A stretch of DNA of 32,705 nt from Actinomycetota bacterium (GTDB lineage: Bacteria > Armatimonadota > SYMT01), in NCBI GenBank assembly GCA_005805375.1, contig SYMT01000451.1:1-32705 (forward strand). The letters are read 5' to 3'. The first letter of the stretch is position 1; every line of letters begins with the position of its first letter. This document shows, piece by piece, positions 31,980 to 32,705 of the stretch. The notes below the pieces were generated by a model. It was given only the letters and a program-made list of their open reading frames with translations, did no database searches and was not told where the DNA came from. The position numbers and the translations under genes are program-made.

Positions 31980-32617
31980 AGGTTCACCCCTTTCAACGCT
32001 TCAGCCGCGCGGCGGATGACCTCCATGGCCTCGCGGTCCTCCGGTCGCTCGCCGATCGGCAGGGCGCCGATCTGTTCGTCCAGGCGGCGTAGATCCGCCC
32101 GGTCGGTCTCGGTCAGCGCCGCCTTGCCCAGGATCTTGCGGCGCTGTTCCAGGGCCTCCTCCACACGCTGGGAGCGCGGAGACGGCAGTCGGAAGAGATC
32201 GCTGGTGAGGATCTGGTCTACGCGGTAGCCGCGCACCGACGGAGCGTCGTTGATGATCTGCACCGCACCGGTTTCGTCCCGGGCCAGCAGCACGATGCGG
32301 GCGTCCTCGGCGGCTTGCACGATGAGCGGACTGTGGGCCGTGACGACAAACTGGGTATTGACGAACCACTTTTGCAGGAAGGAGATCAGGTTCCGCTGCC
32401 ACGCCGGGTGGAGATGAAGATCCATTTCATCCACCAGCACGAGCGCCGGCTCGTCCAGCGGACGGGCGCTTTCCGGATACCACTCCACCAGCCGGCGGGC
32501 AAGATCCACCATCCAGGCGATGACGGTGCGGTACCCGAGGCTCAAGCCCCACACCGAGATGGGTATAATTCTGTGGTACGGTAGGGAAAGCGTGGACGCC
32601 GAGGCACGGGGTGCGAT
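31976..32617 (-). pseudogene. C-terminal half of an AAA/ABC-type ATPase (PtuA-like)
   Basis: The open frame from a GTG at 32552-32554 gives 192 residues, and it is open up to a TGA at 32618-32620. The extra part reads LPYHRIIPISV directly before WGLSLGYRTVIAWMVDLARR, as in PtuA/OLD-like ATPases. Present are the signature-like LSLGYRT (4-10), Walker B LVLVDEMDLHLHP (38-50), and the H-loop VVTAHSP (71-77). Walker A (GxxGxGKS/T) is absent in all minus frames between the TGA and the window edge. Such ATPases normally have 450-600 residues, so the N-terminal half is lost. The stop overlaps the HNH start by four bases. It is a fragment of a two-gene defence-like unit, unless the missing part lies elsewhere. 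Confidence 0.7.
32564..32569 (+). promoter_or_regulatory. TATAAT -10 element inside the ATPase fragment
   Basis: A perfect plus-strand TATAAT lies 107 bases before the ATG of the next plus-strand gene. No TTGACA-like -35 is seen at 15-18 bases spacing (CTCAAG lies at 32541-32546), so this is a weak call. It may drive the gene at 32676. Confidence 0.3.
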
Positions 32618-32675
32618 TCACTACAGGTAACCCCGCGTGCCGCCCACCCAGCGCCGCCCTTCTCGGAGCCCTCAC

Positions 32676-32705
32676 ATGACCCCCGAAGACATTCAGCACC
32701 ACCAA
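32676..32705 (+). CDS. Start of an unknown protein at the window edge
   Basis: An ATG at 32676 with GGAG (32665-32668) seven bases upstream opens MTPEDIQHHQ and runs off the edge. The protein is too short to classify; the start resembles short coiled-coil proteins (MTPEEIE-type). It is divergent from the ATPase fragment and would mark the other side of the lost ATPase N-terminus. Confidence 0.4.
   Translation, partial: MTPEDIQHHQ

Overview
The window is GC-rich, densely coded bacterial DNA with housekeeping genes (dnaN, an NfuA-type Fe-S carrier, a Sua5-type tRNA-modification enzyme, a Ppx/GppA phosphatase) mixed with large secreted and signalling proteins. The DUF1501 Tat-exported protein, two tandem VIT-VWA proteins, FHA/kinase/VWA genes, a PhyH dioxygenase and a GHL10-like glycosidase suggest a member of the Planctomycetota or Armatimonadota type. 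This is an inference from gene content; there is no rRNA or other phylogenetic marker to settle it. TGA is an ordinary stop here (for example at 5107-5109 and 17865-17867). No tRNA, rRNA, CRISPR array, insertion sequence or replication origin was seen.

Layout: (1) 1-2265, minus strand: an ABC ATPase cut by the window edge, preceded by a large exported two-helix membrane protein. (2) 2330-8750, plus strand: a TPR protein with a sigma70-type promoter and an unusual C-terminal module, then a 371-base regulatory-looking gap, then a tight cassette FHA - FHA - atypical protein kinase - VWA. (3) 8836-10214, minus strand: a small exported protein and NfuA. (4) 10298-13639, plus strand: a sugar ABC importer (binding protein and two permeases, no ATPase). 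(5) 13698-19137, plus strand: Ppx/GppA, a TlpA-type thioredoxin, a GHL10-like glycosidase and Sua5. (6) 19470-20465: an Rpn/PD-(D/E)XK-type protein after a 332-base non-coding gap. (7) 20548-23198: a DUF1501 protein divergent from dnaN. (8) 23301-26225: a GT4-like glycosyltransferase flanked by two unrelated Fe(II)/2-oxoglutarate oxygenases. (9) 26416-31025, minus strand: two VIT-VWA proteins in an operon. The first has an in-frame TGA exactly between its signal peptide and its mature part. (10) 31173-32617, minus strand: an HNH nuclease and the C-terminal part of an AAA/ABC-type ATPase, resembling a Septu/PtuAB-like defence pair whose ATPase has lost its N-terminal half. A new plus-strand gene starts at the window edge.

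The most unusual items are the TGA-interrupted VIT-VWA gene, the decayed HNH/ATPase defence-like pair with a 15-base minisatellite inside the nuclease gene, the TPR protein ending in a module like the leaders of NHLP/Nif11 peptide precursors, and the two-FHA/kinase/VWA cassette behind a roughly 40-base phased motif array.
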